A stretch of DNA of 64,000 bases, from the NCBI GenBank assembly GCA_964600075.1, contig CAZRIE010000003.1, positions 1 to 64,000 of the forward strand, given 5' to 3'. Source of the stretch: CAZRIE01 sp964600075 (lineage in GTDB: Bacteria; Bacteroidota; Bacteroidia; Flavobacteriales; Flavobacteriaceae). The translations under genes were made by a program, and so were the position numbers. Below the pieces are notes generated by a model, which was given only the letters and a program-made list of their open reading frames with translations, searched no databases and had not been told where the DNA came from. Each line of letters starts with the position of its first letter. The stretch's first letter is position 1. Below, piece by piece: positions 18,600 to 27,106 of the stretch.

Positions 18600-19847
18600 A
18601 TGGTTGCTATAAATAAAAAATATTTCTTCAACAGTATAATATTTTTAATGGCATTGTTAGTCATTGCCTCGGTATACCATTGCAAAAATCCAAACCTGGA
18701 ATCTGATTACTATAGCCCAAAAGCGTTGGCCACGCATTTCACCGGCGAGCACTACGTCGGTTCGGAAACCTGCATGGAATGTCACGCCGACATTTACACC
18801 GATCATCTAAAAACGGCACATTACAATACATCCGCTACGGCCAAAGAAGAAAATATCTTGGGCAGTTTTGCATCGGGTTCAAATATCCTAGATCTCGAGC
18901 ACGTAAAGTTTACCATGGAACGAAAGACCGATTCGTTCTACCAGCAAACGCTACTCAAGAATAGGGCTGAAAAAAAGCCGTCTTCAAAATTCGACATTGT
19001 CATTGGATCTGGGGTGAGGGGGCAATCATACGCTACTTGGGGGGAAGACGCAAAACTATTTCAGTTACAAACATCATATCATACCCCAACCGACAGTTGG
19101 GTAAATAGCCCTGGTTTTCCATCATTCGCTGGAAGGGACAGACCGATACGTGACGCTTGTCTAAAATGCCATGTTACCTTTGCTACGAACCTGGATTTTT
19201 CAGGACAAGGAAATCGGTATAACAAGGATAAAATCATATATGGTGTAGATTGTGAAAAATGCCACAGACCCTCGGAGAAACACGTAGTCTACCAACGAAA
19301 AAATCCGGAGATAGAAACAGCTAAATTCATATTACCGTTAGACTCCATTTCTAGACAACAGCGTTTAGATGTTTGCGCACAGTGCCATTCGGGAGCGCGC
19401 GACCGTATTTTGAAAGGAAATTCGTTTTCCTTTCTTTCTGGTGACATTTTAGATGAATACACCCGAAATACGCATAAAGGAACACCGAACGATAAACTAG
19501 ACGTACACGGTAATCAATATGGCCTTCTCACAAGCAGTAAATGTTTCGAACAGACGCCAACAATGGACTGTACGACCTGCCATAATCCACATAAAAATCA
19601 ACGGGGAAACACCGCCTATTTTAATCAAAAATGCATGGCATGCCATAGCGGTAGTACACCAATATGTTCGGTTGAATCTTCGAAAATGGAATATATGGGC
19701 AATAATTGTATCGCCTGCCATATGCCCGTTACCCCATCTGAAGCAATGAAGGTACAACTGAACAGTACCGATAGTTTAGAAACCTCGTTTTACATTAGGT
19801 CACACCTCATAAAAATTTATGCGGAGGAGGTATCAAGCACACCTTAA
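18600..19847 (+). CDS. Seven-haem c-type cytochrome (cytochrome c554-like)
   Basis: 415 residues with seven CxxCH haem sites: CMECH, CLKCH, CEKCH, CAQCH, CTTCH, CMACH and CIACH. The first lies near residue 58 in VGSETCMECHADIYTDHLKTAHY, the opening typical of cytochrome c554-type multihaem proteins. The N-terminal hydrophobic segment (about 10-27) ends in VYHC, so it is either a membrane anchor or a non-canonical lipobox. The protein is extracytoplasmic in either case. It would pass electrons between an oxidoreductase and the respiratory chain. It follows the sulfatase by 80 bp on the same strand and converges, 11 bp apart, on a separate unit encoding a one-haem cytochrome and a flavoenzyme. 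The redox partner is inferred from position only. Confidence 0.88.
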   Translation: MVAINKKYFFNSIIFLMALLVIASVYHCKNPNLESDYYSPKALATHFTGEHYVGSETCMECHADIYTDHLKTAHYNTSATAKEENILGSFASGSNILDLEHVKFTMERKTDSFYQQTLLKNRAEKKPSSKFDIVIGSGVRGQSYATWGEDAKLFQLQTSYHTPTDSWVNSPGFPSFAGRDRPIRDACLKCHVTFATNLDFSGQGNRYNKDKIIYGVDCEKCHRPSEKHVVYQRKNPEIETAKFILPLDSISRQQRLDVCAQCHSGARDRILKGNSFSFLSGDILDEYTRNTHKGTPNDKLDVHGNQYGLLTSSKCFEQTPTMDCTTCHNPHKNQRGNTAYFNQKCMACHSGSTPICSVESSKMEYMGNNCIACHMPVTPSEAMKVQLNSTDSLETSFYIRSHLIKIYAEEVSSTP

Positions 19848-19858
19848 TAAACCTGCTT

Positions 19859-20566
19859 TCATTTTTGTCGTAATAGTATTGTGTGCGAACCTGTCTTCGA
19901 ACTTTTCGTATTCCCTTTTATGCCTTCATCAGTATAGAAGGCCTTTAGCGCATATGACGCCGTGTCTTTCCCATTAGGTTCATTGAGGGTTCTGAAAGCC
20001 CCCCTAGTTCCCGAAAAAAAGTTGAAATCGGCGTCCGAACCATTCTTCAGAATCCAATTAACAATCTCATTAGCTTCTTCTTGGGTAATATTCGGGTGTG
20101 CAGGCATAATCTGCTCACCCCAAGTTCCTTGTGAGCCCTTTAGGATTTTTTGCGCAATAAGTACATCAGGCTCCGTACTATTGCCATATCGTTCAGCAAT
20201 TTCAGCAAAAGATGGACCGATAAGTTTTTCCTTGGCTTTATGGCATGTGAAACAATCCAAAGAACCCATGTAGGAGAGTGTTTCAATTGTACGATTGAAA
20301 TCTTCGCTCAAGTTTTTTGCAGCTTTTTCACTACCAGATAGATATTGAACCGTTAAAATTACTTTGCTAGCTGATATTTCGTCATATTCCGAGTATCCAT
20401 CTTCCTTGTCCTTTACACTAATGTCAAAAGGAACCAAAGTACCCCACGAAAATTTTCCGTTGTCTACAGGGGTAATAATCCTCACGACAGGTGGTTCATT
20501 TTCTTGACCGGATATTGGCAAAAAGGAAATTGCACATGCAATAAAAATATAGAGCCTAAAATACAT
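19859..20566 (-). CDS. Secreted one-haem c-type cytochrome with N- and C-terminal extensions
   Basis: 235 residues. Signal peptide (1-20). Residues about 22-85 form an Ig/PKD-like segment (PPVVRIITPVDNGKFSWGT...DKEDG). A class I cytochrome c domain follows, with CFTCH at 105-109 and an axial Met around 154 in IMPAHPN. A C-terminal tail (YALKAFYTDEG...GSHTILLR) resembles the end domain seen on secreted sugar-dehydrogenase-type proteins. It starts 9 bp after the flavin oxidoreductase stop, so it is the second gene of that operon and the obvious electron acceptor for it in the periplasm. Confidence 0.85.
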   Translation of the reverse strand: MYFRLYIFIACAISFLPISGQENEPPVVRIITPVDNGKFSWGTLVPFDISVKDKEDGYSEYDEISASKVILTVQYLSGSEKAAKNLSEDFNRTIETLSYMGSLDCFTCHKAKEKLIGPSFAEIAERYGNSTEPDVLIAQKILKGSQGTWGEQIMPAHPNITQEEANEIVNWILKNGSDADFNFFSGTRGAFRTLNEPNGKDTASYALKAFYTDEGIKGNTKSSKTGSHTILLRQK

Positions 20567-20575
20567 AGGTCATGA

Positions 20576-22048
20576 TTAAGCCTGATCGATTTCTTTCGCA
20601 ACGCGGTTCGCAGATCGAGTTGCGGCTTCAGTACCCCAATTCAAATTATCGGCATAGGCCCCCGCAAAGTGAATTCGCCCTTCAGGCTGTATGATTACGG
20701 GCCAGAACTTTTTCAATTCCCCAATGGGGAAAGCCAACCGTTCGCAGGTAGGGGCATATTTTTGCTTGGTCCAGTCCCTACCGAGAGCTTGCTCTATGGT
20801 ATCACTTTTACCAGGGTAAACTTCTCTGAATGCGGCAAGAGCTCTTTGAGGTGAAATACCCCCCGGCCCAGTGCCCAAAACTATTACCCTATGGGTATCG
20901 ACCTCTTCGGCAGACTGCCAAACAGCCCAAAGATCAGCATGTCCCAAGTTCATATTAATAGTATCGAGACCGTCGTCAAGCCAAAATTTCGAACTCGCCT
21001 GAAAAACAAATCGCTGGTACGAATCGTAAGTTATATTATCGAGTGCGTGCTGCTTTTCTGGCGAAAAGACAGGTTCGACGGGTAGTTTTTTGAACGCCGG
21101 TGGTGGAATACAATTCACATAGTAATCAGCTTCAATAGTTTTGGACTCTTTGTTTTCATTATAGTGAACGACAACCTTATTTGGCTCATTTTGAATAGAG
21201 GTGATTTGACGATTTAACCAAACCCGAGCGCCCAATCTTTTGGCGAAGGCATTAGGTAGCATTTGGTTGCCCCCTTTTAAGTGATAAACATCAATGGGAA
21301 ATTCAGCCACGCCCCTATTCTTTAGAATAAATGAATACCAAAGTTCATGTAATGCGGAAGCGTTATTTCCGCCTAAACGTTCCAAAGCTCTTTGTGAAGC
21401 ACCTTCCTTTTTATAGATATCGGAAATAGGAATGGTGTCCATATCATCATATCCGATTCCGAAAGGTTGGTATTCGTCTTCAAATTTGTCAAGATAGGAA
21501 TCAATGTAGAGTCTTTTTAACTCCCCCCACGGATGTATAGCTAGAAAGTCGACTTCCTTTTTGTTGAAGCCCATTGCTGTCAAAACAGAAGGGTCGTTTA
21601 GCTCTTTTTGATCATAAAACGTACCGTTGATGTTCCTAAGTAAATTTTTTCTTCGTTCATACGGAAGTGCGGTAAGTCCGAACTCTTGAATATAGTGCCA
21701 GTACAATTCGTAACCTGGTTTGGTAATATGTTCTTGGCCTCCATCACCATATAAGCCATCGGAAAGTTCATCGTGCACGGTAAACACATGACCGCCGTGC
21801 CTTCCCGATGCTTCCAAAACCGTAACGTCATGGCCGAGCTTCATAAGTTCATAGGCCGTACACAGTCCGCCTATACCTGCTCCACCAACTACTACTTTTT
21901 TCGGATTTACATTCTTTTTTATTTTTCGTGGCCGCGGTGCATTGGCTTCGGTAGCGTTAGCATTTTCGACACCAAGCAGAGAGAGGCCCACTCCTGCCTG
22001 AATAGTGTTCTTTATAAAACCCCTTCTTTTGTTTTTCTCCATAACCAT
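20576..22048 (-). CDS. FAD-dependent oxidoreductase, amine oxidase family, Tat-exported
   Basis: 490 residues. A twin-arginine signal, KRRGFIK (7-13), precedes a short hydrophobic stretch, so the folded flavoprotein is probably exported to the periplasm. The FAD dinucleotide motif GGAGIGG is at 55-61, and the C-terminal GRIHFAGAYADNLNWGTEAATRSA is the matching FAD segment of the flavin amine oxidase superfamily. Members oxidise amines, but also carotenoids, protoporphyrinogen or polyunsaturated substrates, so the reaction is open. A cytochrome c gene follows 9 bp downstream, which suggests electrons go to cytochrome rather than oxygen. The operon converges on the SusCD-sulfatase-multihaem unit. 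Confidence 0.85.
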   Translation of the reverse strand: MVMEKNKRRGFIKNTIQAGVGLSLLGVENANATEANAPRPRKIKKNVNPKKVVVGGAGIGGLCTAYELMKLGHDVTVLEASGRHGGHVFTVHDELSDGLYGDGGQEHITKPGYELYWHYIQEFGLTALPYERRKNLLRNINGTFYDQKELNDPSVLTAMGFNKKEVDFLAIHPWGELKRLYIDSYLDKFEDEYQPFGIGYDDMDTIPISDIYKKEGASQRALERLGGNNASALHELWYSFILKNRGVAEFPIDVYHLKGGNQMLPNAFAKRLGARVWLNRQITSIQNEPNKVVVHYNENKESKTIEADYYVNCIPPPAFKKLPVEPVFSPEKQHALDNITYDSYQRFVFQASSKFWLDDGLDTINMNLGHADLWAVWQSAEEVDTHRVIVLGTGPGGISPQRALAAFREVYPGKSDTIEQALGRDWTKQKYAPTCERLAFPIGELKKFWPVIIQPEGRIHFAGAYADNLNWGTEAATRSANRVAKEIDQA

Positions 22049-22263
22049 GATATTGTCTCCCTAAATTTACATAATTTAGCTTAGAGAGTACTCTGAAGGG
22101 CAATTGAAAGTTTACGATGTCATGGTGAAGACGAAATAATCAAAATCTGTTGACAATAAACGAATACCCCATCTGAACGTCAATGTTGAGCATGGACGTT
22201 TTTGAATTTCGAAGCGATCTTTTCCATATGTAGCGAACTGATATTCTAAGTAAGAGTATGTAC

Positions 22264-22839
22264 TTATCTATTTATTAAAATAAAATCATCTTCTGAAAGT
22301 TCATGGTCGCTAACGGCAATCTTTCCTGTTTTTTTATCAATTTCCAATTTTAGCCAACCTATTAAAAATATATCCTCTTCCCAGATTCCAACGCCCACAT
22401 AGTAAGGGTTTGAGGTTTTTTCGCTTTCGATTTGCCATTCTTTTGACCAAATACCGTCACCTCCTTGGAACAAACTCGTAAACCAACCAAGATAAGTCCA
22501 GCTCTGTGGATATGTCGCTTGCCTTTGAATCGAGTCGCCCATTTGCGCAAAAAGAAAAGATGTCGACACATTTTCTTCATATTCTTCCAATATTTTATTC
22601 TCGCCCAAAGGCCTGAATTTCCCTGAAAAAACACCTCCACTTGCCCCGACGCCGTCCCAAACGCCCTCAGAATATACTATGGTAAAATCATCTACCGAAT
22701 CTTCGTTTAGGTCAAACGAGATGGCTTCCGGTATATCAGGTTGTTCGGAATTCTGCCGCTTTAGATCGTCGTCGTCATTCTTTGAACAACCCAAAATCAT
22801 AAGCAGTATACAGAATATTGATAATTGATATGTTTTCAT
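22264..22839 (-). CDS. Hypothetical lipoprotein
   Basis: 191 residues with a lipoprotein signal (lipobox ILGC, Cys about 18) followed at once by SKNDDDD. In Bacteroidota an acidic patch after the lipidated Cys favours transport to the outer leaflet of the outer membrane. The remainder is beta-rich, with SFDLNEDSVDDFTIVYSEG in the N-terminal half, reminiscent of a single Asp-rich calcium loop. I recognise no family. It stands alone: 215 bp from the flavoenzyme gene and 77 bp from the polyprenyl synthase, same strand as both. Confidence 0.7.
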   Translation of the reverse strand: MKTYQLSIFCILLMILGCSKNDDDDLKRQNSEQPDIPEAISFDLNEDSVDDFTIVYSEGVWDGVGASGGVFSGKFRPLGENKILEEYEENVSTSFLFAQMGDSIQRQATYPQSWTYLGWFTSLFQGGDGIWSKEWQIESEKTSNPYYVGVGIWEEDIFLIGWLKLEIDKKTGKIAVSDHELSEDDFILINR

Positions 22840-22916
22840 CTTTTGATTTTACATTGAAGATTCAAAAAATAAAAAAGGTTGCCTGAAAAGAGGAAGAATG
22901 TTTTATATTCCTTCAC

Positions 22917-23891
22917 TTAAACCTCTCTGCGCATCAAGTTCTCTCCAAAATTTTGAAGCAGGTCTTTCTTATCAGCAGATACATCTAGCTTTTCTAAAAT
23001 GGCAAAAGCCTTTTTGGTATACCCGGCAATGGCAAATTTCGTTTGTTCTGCCGACCCACTTTCTTCGAAAATTTCCTTAGTGGAGACTATTTTATCAGAT
23101 GAGTTTTGTGGCTTTATCGAATACATATCTAATAGCTCCTTTTTTTGTTGGGCCGTTCCATTTTCAAGAACATTCAGATAGAGAAAGGTTTTTTTGTTCT
23201 CAATGATATCCCCACCAACTTGCTTTCCAAAGGTTTTCGGGTCGCCGAAGGCATCTAAGTAATCATCTTGCAGTTGAAAGGCAATACCGAGATTTAAACC
23301 AAAATCATAGATGTCGTTCTGGTCTTTAAGGGAAGCTTCGGCAATAATTCCCCCCATTTTTAAGGACGCGGCAACCAATACCGCTGTTTTGTATTCGATC
23401 ATTTTCAGATATTCGGGTAGGGTCACATCGTCCCTATCCTCAAAATCAATATCATATTGTTGCCCTTCACATACCTGCAAAGCGGTCTTACTGAACAATT
23501 TCGCTAAATTCTTGAAGGTGTCTCCGTTGTAGTTTTCGAACAACTGATAAGCGGTAATAAGCATCGCATCGCCTGAAAGAATTCCGGTGTTTATATTCCA
23601 TTTTTCGTGAACGGTCGATTTACCACGTCGCAATGGGGCGTCATCCATAATGTCATCATGTACCAATGAAAAATTATGAAATACCTCTATTGCCAAAGCG
23701 GCATCCAAAGCATGTTTATAATCGGTTCCGAAAATTTCAGCAGAAAGCAGAGTGAGTACCGGACGTAACCGTTTTCCACCCAAGCCTAGAATATAGGTTA
23801 TCGGCTCGTATAGGTTTTTAGGTTCTTTGGTCTTGGTTTTCAGCTCTAGATAAGAAATAAACTCGTTGCGGTAGAATTCGACGGAATGCAT
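22917..23891 (-). CDS. Polyprenyl synthetase (trans-isoprenyl diphosphate synthase)
   Basis: Cytosolic enzyme that condenses isopentenyl diphosphate with allylic diphosphates. From the start chosen here it has 324 residues. Both Asp-rich motifs are intact: the first is DDIMDD (about 79-84, in LVHDDIMDDAPLRRGK), the second DDYLD (about 208-212, in FQLQDDYLDAFGDP). The GGKRLRP substrate motif is near residue 38. I start it at ATG 23891. A longer frame to 23942 exists, but it would overlap a good promoter at 23920-23947, so those extra 17 residues are unlikely. Chain length (C15, C20 or longer) cannot be fixed by eye; products feed quinones and carotenoids, and a lycopene cyclase and dxs lie elsewhere in this window. 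Confidence 0.9.
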   Translation of the reverse strand: MHSVEFYRNEFISYLELKTKTKEPKNLYEPITYILGLGGKRLRPVLTLLSAEIFGTDYKHALDAALAIEVFHNFSLVHDDIMDDAPLRRGKSTVHEKWNINTGILSGDAMLITAYQLFENYNGDTFKNLAKLFSKTALQVCEGQQYDIDFEDRDDVTLPEYLKMIEYKTAVLVAASLKMGGIIAEASLKDQNDIYDFGLNLGIAFQLQDDYLDAFGDPKTFGKQVGGDIIENKKTFLYLNVLENGTAQQKKELLDMYSIKPQNSSDKIVSTKEIFEESGSAEQTKFAIAGYTKKAFAILEKLDVSADKKDLLQNFGENLMRREV

Positions 23892-23919
23892 AAAGAGCCT
23901 GTTTAGAAGCGATTTTTGA

Positions 23920-23947
23920 CAAAAATACACCCATTTTATCAAACCAA
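23920..23947 (-). promoter_or_regulatory. Bacteroidota-type promoter for the polyprenyl synthase
   Basis: On the minus strand TTG (23945-23947), 17 bp, then TATTTTTG (23920-23927). It matches TTG-N17-23-TAnnTTTG and lies 28 bp before ATG 23891, which decides the start of that gene. Confidence 0.65.
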
Positions 23948-24064
23948 ACCCATAGGTACTATTTTCTACCCGTAAATATGAATATCAAAAAAAGAGTTCT
24001 AAAAATGCAATAGCTTTGAAAAGTATCGTCTTTATTAATGAAGCTATTTGCAAACCACTTTTGA

Positions 24065-24607
24065 ATGCCAACCAATTCAGAAAATTATAAAAACCTAAGG
24101 TCATTCTTCGATGATGAATATCATTCGCTCAAAGCGTATGCAAAATCTCGAATCGATGATACAGCGGATCGTGATGCCGAAGATATCGTTCAAGAGGTTG
24201 CCCTGAAGCTTTTCTCGCGTGCAGACAGCCTATCACCCATCGACAATATCGCCGGTTTTGTGTACAATTCGGTTCGCAATAAAATCATTGACCTAATGCG
24301 AAAGAAAAAGAAAGAAACCAGTCTTGAGGAGGATATGGAAAAACGCCTGTTCGAGTTTACAGAATTGCTGTATGGAAAAACGGATAATGAGTATTCCGAA
24401 GAAATGAAAAAGGAACTCAAGAAAGCGATTGGTAATCTTAAACCATTACATAGAGACATTATAGTCGCAATAGATTTCGAAGGTTACACCTATAGGGAAT
24501 TGTCGAAGGAAACACAAATTCCTTTAGGAACACTGATGTCTAGAAGACATCGCGCATTGTCGATTTTGCTCAAAGAATTAGAAACTAAAAAACAATATAT
24601 AAATTAA
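24065..24607 (+). CDS. RNA polymerase sigma factor, sigma-70/ECF type
   Basis: 180 residues. Region 2 (about 15-80) includes DAEDIVQEVALKLFSRADSLSPIDNIAGFVYNSVRNKIIDLMRKKK, and region 4 (about 118-175) includes KAIGNLKPLHRDIIVAIDFEGYTYRELSKETQIPLGTLMSRRHRALSILL. No region 1.1 or 3 is present, as expected for the ECF group. ATG at 24065. A small two-helix membrane protein follows 12 bp downstream, in the place an anti-sigma factor would take. Targets unknown; no matching promoter pair was identified nearby. Confidence 0.9.
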   Translation: MPTNSENYKNLRSFFDDEYHSLKAYAKSRIDDTADRDAEDIVQEVALKLFSRADSLSPIDNIAGFVYNSVRNKIIDLMRKKKKETSLEEDMEKRLFEFTELLYGKTDNEYSEEMKKELKKAIGNLKPLHRDIIVAIDFEGYTYRELSKETQIPLGTLMSRRHRALSILLKELETKKQYIN

Positions 24608-24619
24608 AATCTCAAAAAT

Positions 24620-25027
24620 ATGGAAGAGTATATTGAACATCAAGTCAAGAACAAAGCAGAAAAATTCTTTCACGGATTTTTCAAAGTAGTATTTATGATT
24701 ATTGCCGTACTCTTTTTTATACTCCTGTTCGGTTATGGATTCATGTTGTTGTGGAACTGGCTCATGCCAGACGTCTTCGGCTTACCGGTTCTGACCTACT
24801 GGAAAGCTGTTGGCATACTTGTAATGGCCAAATTATTGTTTGGCAACTTTGAGGGGAAAGGCCATAAAAAGGAATCCAAAAAATCATATAAACGTTTTAA
24901 GGGCCGGAGATGGGATAACTGTAAAAGCGATTTTTCCAAATGGGAATTCTATGATGACTTCTGGAAAGAGGAAGGAGAAAACGCCTTTAATAATTTTGTA
25001 GACCGCAAACAGCAAGAAAAACCATGA
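24620..25027 (+). CDS. Small membrane protein partnered with the sigma factor
   Basis: 135 residues: a charged N-terminus (1-24), two hydrophobic helices (about 25-50, and about 60-76 around KAVGILVMAKLLFG), then a basic, Trp/Phe-rich cytoplasmic tail with a KKESKKSYKRFKGRRWD stretch. It starts 12 bp after the sigma factor stop, so the pair is an operon. By position it could hold the sigma factor at the membrane, but I see no zinc-binding anti-sigma motif. I recall similar proteins next to ECF genes in flavobacteria, function unproven. Confidence 0.75.
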   Translation: MEEYIEHQVKNKAEKFFHGFFKVVFMIIAVLFFILLFGYGFMLLWNWLMPDVFGLPVLTYWKAVGILVMAKLLFGNFEGKGHKKESKKSYKRFKGRRWDNCKSDFSKWEFYDDFWKEEGENAFNNFVDRKQQEKP

Positions 25028-25062
25028 CTTTCATCATAAGGCAGTGTTAAAAAAATGTAAAA

Positions 25063-25098
25063 CTTAGGAAACTTTAAACGTTTTTAAAGTTTCCTAAG
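25063..25098. promoter_or_regulatory. Perfect 16-bp inverted repeat, likely TetR operator of the efflux operon
   Basis: Left arm CTTAGGAAACTTTAAA (25063-25078) and right arm TTTAAAGTTTCCTAAG (25083-25098) are exact complements around a CGTT spacer. The right arm ends one base before the -7 box TATATTTG (25100-25107) of the TetR-led operon. No T-run follows, so it is not a terminator. Placement fits autoregulation by the TetR protein encoded immediately downstream. Confidence 0.75.
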
Positions 25099-25099
25099 G

Positions 25100-25107
25100 T
25101 ATATTTG
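25100..25107 (+). promoter_or_regulatory. -7 promoter box of the efflux operon
   Basis: TATATTTG fits TAnnTTTG. It ends 9 bp before ATG 25117, so the transcript would begin only a few bases before the start codon (nearly leaderless). No clear TTG -33 element is visible; that place is taken by the operator palindrome. Confidence 0.55.
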
Positions 25108-25116
25108 TCGCCGAGT

Positions 25117-25722
25117 ATGAAGAAAAAGATTTTAGAAAAAGCGACTGATATGTTTTTGAGCCTCGGGTTTAAAAGCGTCACCATGGACGATTTGGCCAAC
25201 GAAATGGGTATTTCTAAGAAAACTATCTATTCCCATTTCAAGAACAAAACAAGTTTGGTCGAAGAAAGTACATCGCATCTTTTTTGTAATATTTCCGAGG
25301 GTATTGACTACATATGCTCCTTACATAAAAACCCCATCGAAGAACTGTACGAAATAAAGAAATTCGTAATGTTGCATCTGAAAAACGAAAAATCATCACC
25401 ACAGTATCAGTTGCAAAAATATTACCCTAAAATTCATGTGTCTTTGAAGCATAAACAGTTCGAAGTGATGCAAGATTGCGTTTTAGAGAACCTAAAAAAA
25501 GGAATTGAACTAGGTATTTACCGCGAAAATCTAAATATCGACTTTGTGTCAAGAATATATTTCACCGGTGTTATCAACATCAAAGACCAGAAATTTTTTC
25601 CAATTGAAAAATTTCCTATTACTGAACTAATGGATGACTATTTGGAATACCACCTCAGGGGAATAGTAACTCCAAAAGGAAGAAAAATATTGAATTCAAT
25701 CATCAACTCAAACCAGGGATAA
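25117..25722 (+). CDS. TetR/AcrR family repressor of the efflux operon
   Basis: 201 residues from ATG 25117 (MKKKILEKATDMFLSLGFKSVTM). The TetR helix-turn-helix is MDDLANEMGISKKTIYSHFKNK (about residues 24-45), and the C-terminal part is all-helical ligand-binding/dimerisation. A frame starting four codons earlier at TTG 25105 exists, but that TTG is the end of the TATATTTG -7 box, so it is not the start. The stop overlaps the TolC start by one base (TAATG). It presumably binds the 36-bp inverted repeat at 25063-25098 and is released by an efflux substrate. Confidence 0.9.
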   Translation: MKKKILEKATDMFLSLGFKSVTMDDLANEMGISKKTIYSHFKNKTSLVEESTSHLFCNISEGIDYICSLHKNPIEELYEIKKFVMLHLKNEKSSPQYQLQKYYPKIHVSLKHKQFEVMQDCVLENLKKGIELGIYRENLNIDFVSRIYFTGVINIKDQKFFPIEKFPITELMDDYLEYHLRGIVTPKGRKILNSIINSNQG

Positions 25723-27065
25723 TGAGAAATTATTTTATACTATTCTTAGCGATTTTCACCATGTCACTAGGGTTTTCTCAAGATCCTATAGAGCAGACCT
25801 ACAGTTTCACTTTAGAAGAGGCGATTGCTTTTGCCCTAGAGAATAACTATAGCGCCATCAACGCAGATAGAGATCTTATCGATGCCGAAAAACAGAAATG
25901 GGAAATTATTGCCAGCGGACTGCCTCAAATAGATGGGGCCGTAGGCTATCAAAACCAATTAAAACAGCCGGTTTCCCTTATTCCGGGAGAAGTTATAGGT
26001 GGCGAACCGGGTACTTTCATTCCGGTCGTGTTCGGGCAGCCCCAATCGATGGTTGCTACGGCAACATTAACGCAGAAAATCTTTGATGGTTCCTATATTG
26101 TAGGGGTGCAGGCCACAAAGTCTTTTCTGAACTATAGTGCCTACAATAATGAAAAAACAGATCAAGAGGTTACTATTGCTGTGGTAGAGGCTTATAGCAA
26201 TATGTTATTAGCGGAAGAAAGTGTTCTTATATTGGATAAGAACAAGGTCAATCTTGAAAAAAACCTTTTCGAGACCACCAAATTGTTTGAAAACGGCTTA
26301 GGTGATGAAGAGAGCGTTGAACAACTACAGATAACCTTATCTTTAATAGACAATCAACTTAAAAATGCAATTCGCTTTCAAGGCATTACCCGTCAAATGT
26401 TAAATCTGATTATGGGTATCGCCCTCGACGCACCAACACAATTGGAAGAAAACCTTGACAAACTTGTTTTGAAGCAAATCGATTTTGATTTGATGAAAGC
26501 CGAGTTCGATTTAGAAAACAATGTCGACTACAAACTGGCCCAAAATTTTACAGAACAAAGGTTTTACGAGTTGAAGCTTGCCAAGAGCAGGGCCTTACCT
26601 AGCCTAAACTCCTTCGTTAACTACGGTTCTTCTGCCTTTTCGAATGATTTCAGCTTCTTTCAAAGTGGCCAAGATTGGTTTGGTTCGTCAATTTTAGGTC
26701 TAGATTTAAAAATACCTATTTTTAGTTCGGGTCAGCGTGATGCTACCACGGCCAGGGCGAAAATCGCTTTGGAAAAGTCTAAAACAGAACTTTCACAAGC
26801 AGAAGAACAAATCCGCCTAGAATTGGAGAGGGCCAAAAGTGATTATATTTTTACTATTGAACAATACGATACGGCAAAAAACAACCTTGATTTAGCCGAA
26901 CGGATTGAAAATAAAAACCAAATCAAATATTCAGAAGGTATCGCCACTAGTTTTGAATTACGCCAAGCACAAACGCAGTTATATGATGCACAAGAAGGCT
27001 ACCTAGAGTCAATGATAGAAGTCATCAATAGCAAAACGAATTTAGAAACGATATTGAACAATTAA
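25722..27065 (+). CDS. TolC-family outer-membrane efflux protein
   Basis: 447 residues. Signal peptide (about 1-19), then two homologous long-helix/beta-strand halves typical of TolC (TLEEAIAFALENNYSAINADRDL in the first, LKIPIFSSGQRDATTARAKIAL in the second). It forms the trimeric channel that carries substrates of the RND pump through the outer membrane. Start and stop both overlap neighbours by one base (TetR upstream, adaptor frame downstream), giving tight translational coupling. Confidence 0.92.
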   Translation: MRNYFILFLAIFTMSLGFSQDPIEQTYSFTLEEAIAFALENNYSAINADRDLIDAEKQKWEIIASGLPQIDGAVGYQNQLKQPVSLIPGEVIGGEPGTFIPVVFGQPQSMVATATLTQKIFDGSYIVGVQATKSFLNYSAYNNEKTDQEVTIAVVEAYSNMLLAEESVLILDKNKVNLEKNLFETTKLFENGLGDEESVEQLQITLSLIDNQLKNAIRFQGITRQMLNLIMGIALDAPTQLEENLDKLVLKQIDFDLMKAEFDLENNVDYKLAQNFTEQRFYELKLAKSRALPSLNSFVNYGSSAFSNDFSFFQSGQDWFGSSILGLDLKIPIFSSGQRDATTARAKIALEKSKTELSQAEEQIRLELERAKSDYIFTIEQYDTAKNNLDLAERIENKNQIKYSEGIATSFELRQAQTQLYDAQEGYLESMIEVINSKTNLETILNN

Positions 27066-27106
27066 TGATTTTTACAAAAATACATCAACGAAAAAAATAC
27101 AGTAAA

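Noticed and set aside
22177..22204. Hairpin AACGTC...GACGTT with a T-run
   Set aside because: The T-run is on the plus strand while both flanking genes run on the minus strand, so it does not terminate anything visible; stem is only six pairs.
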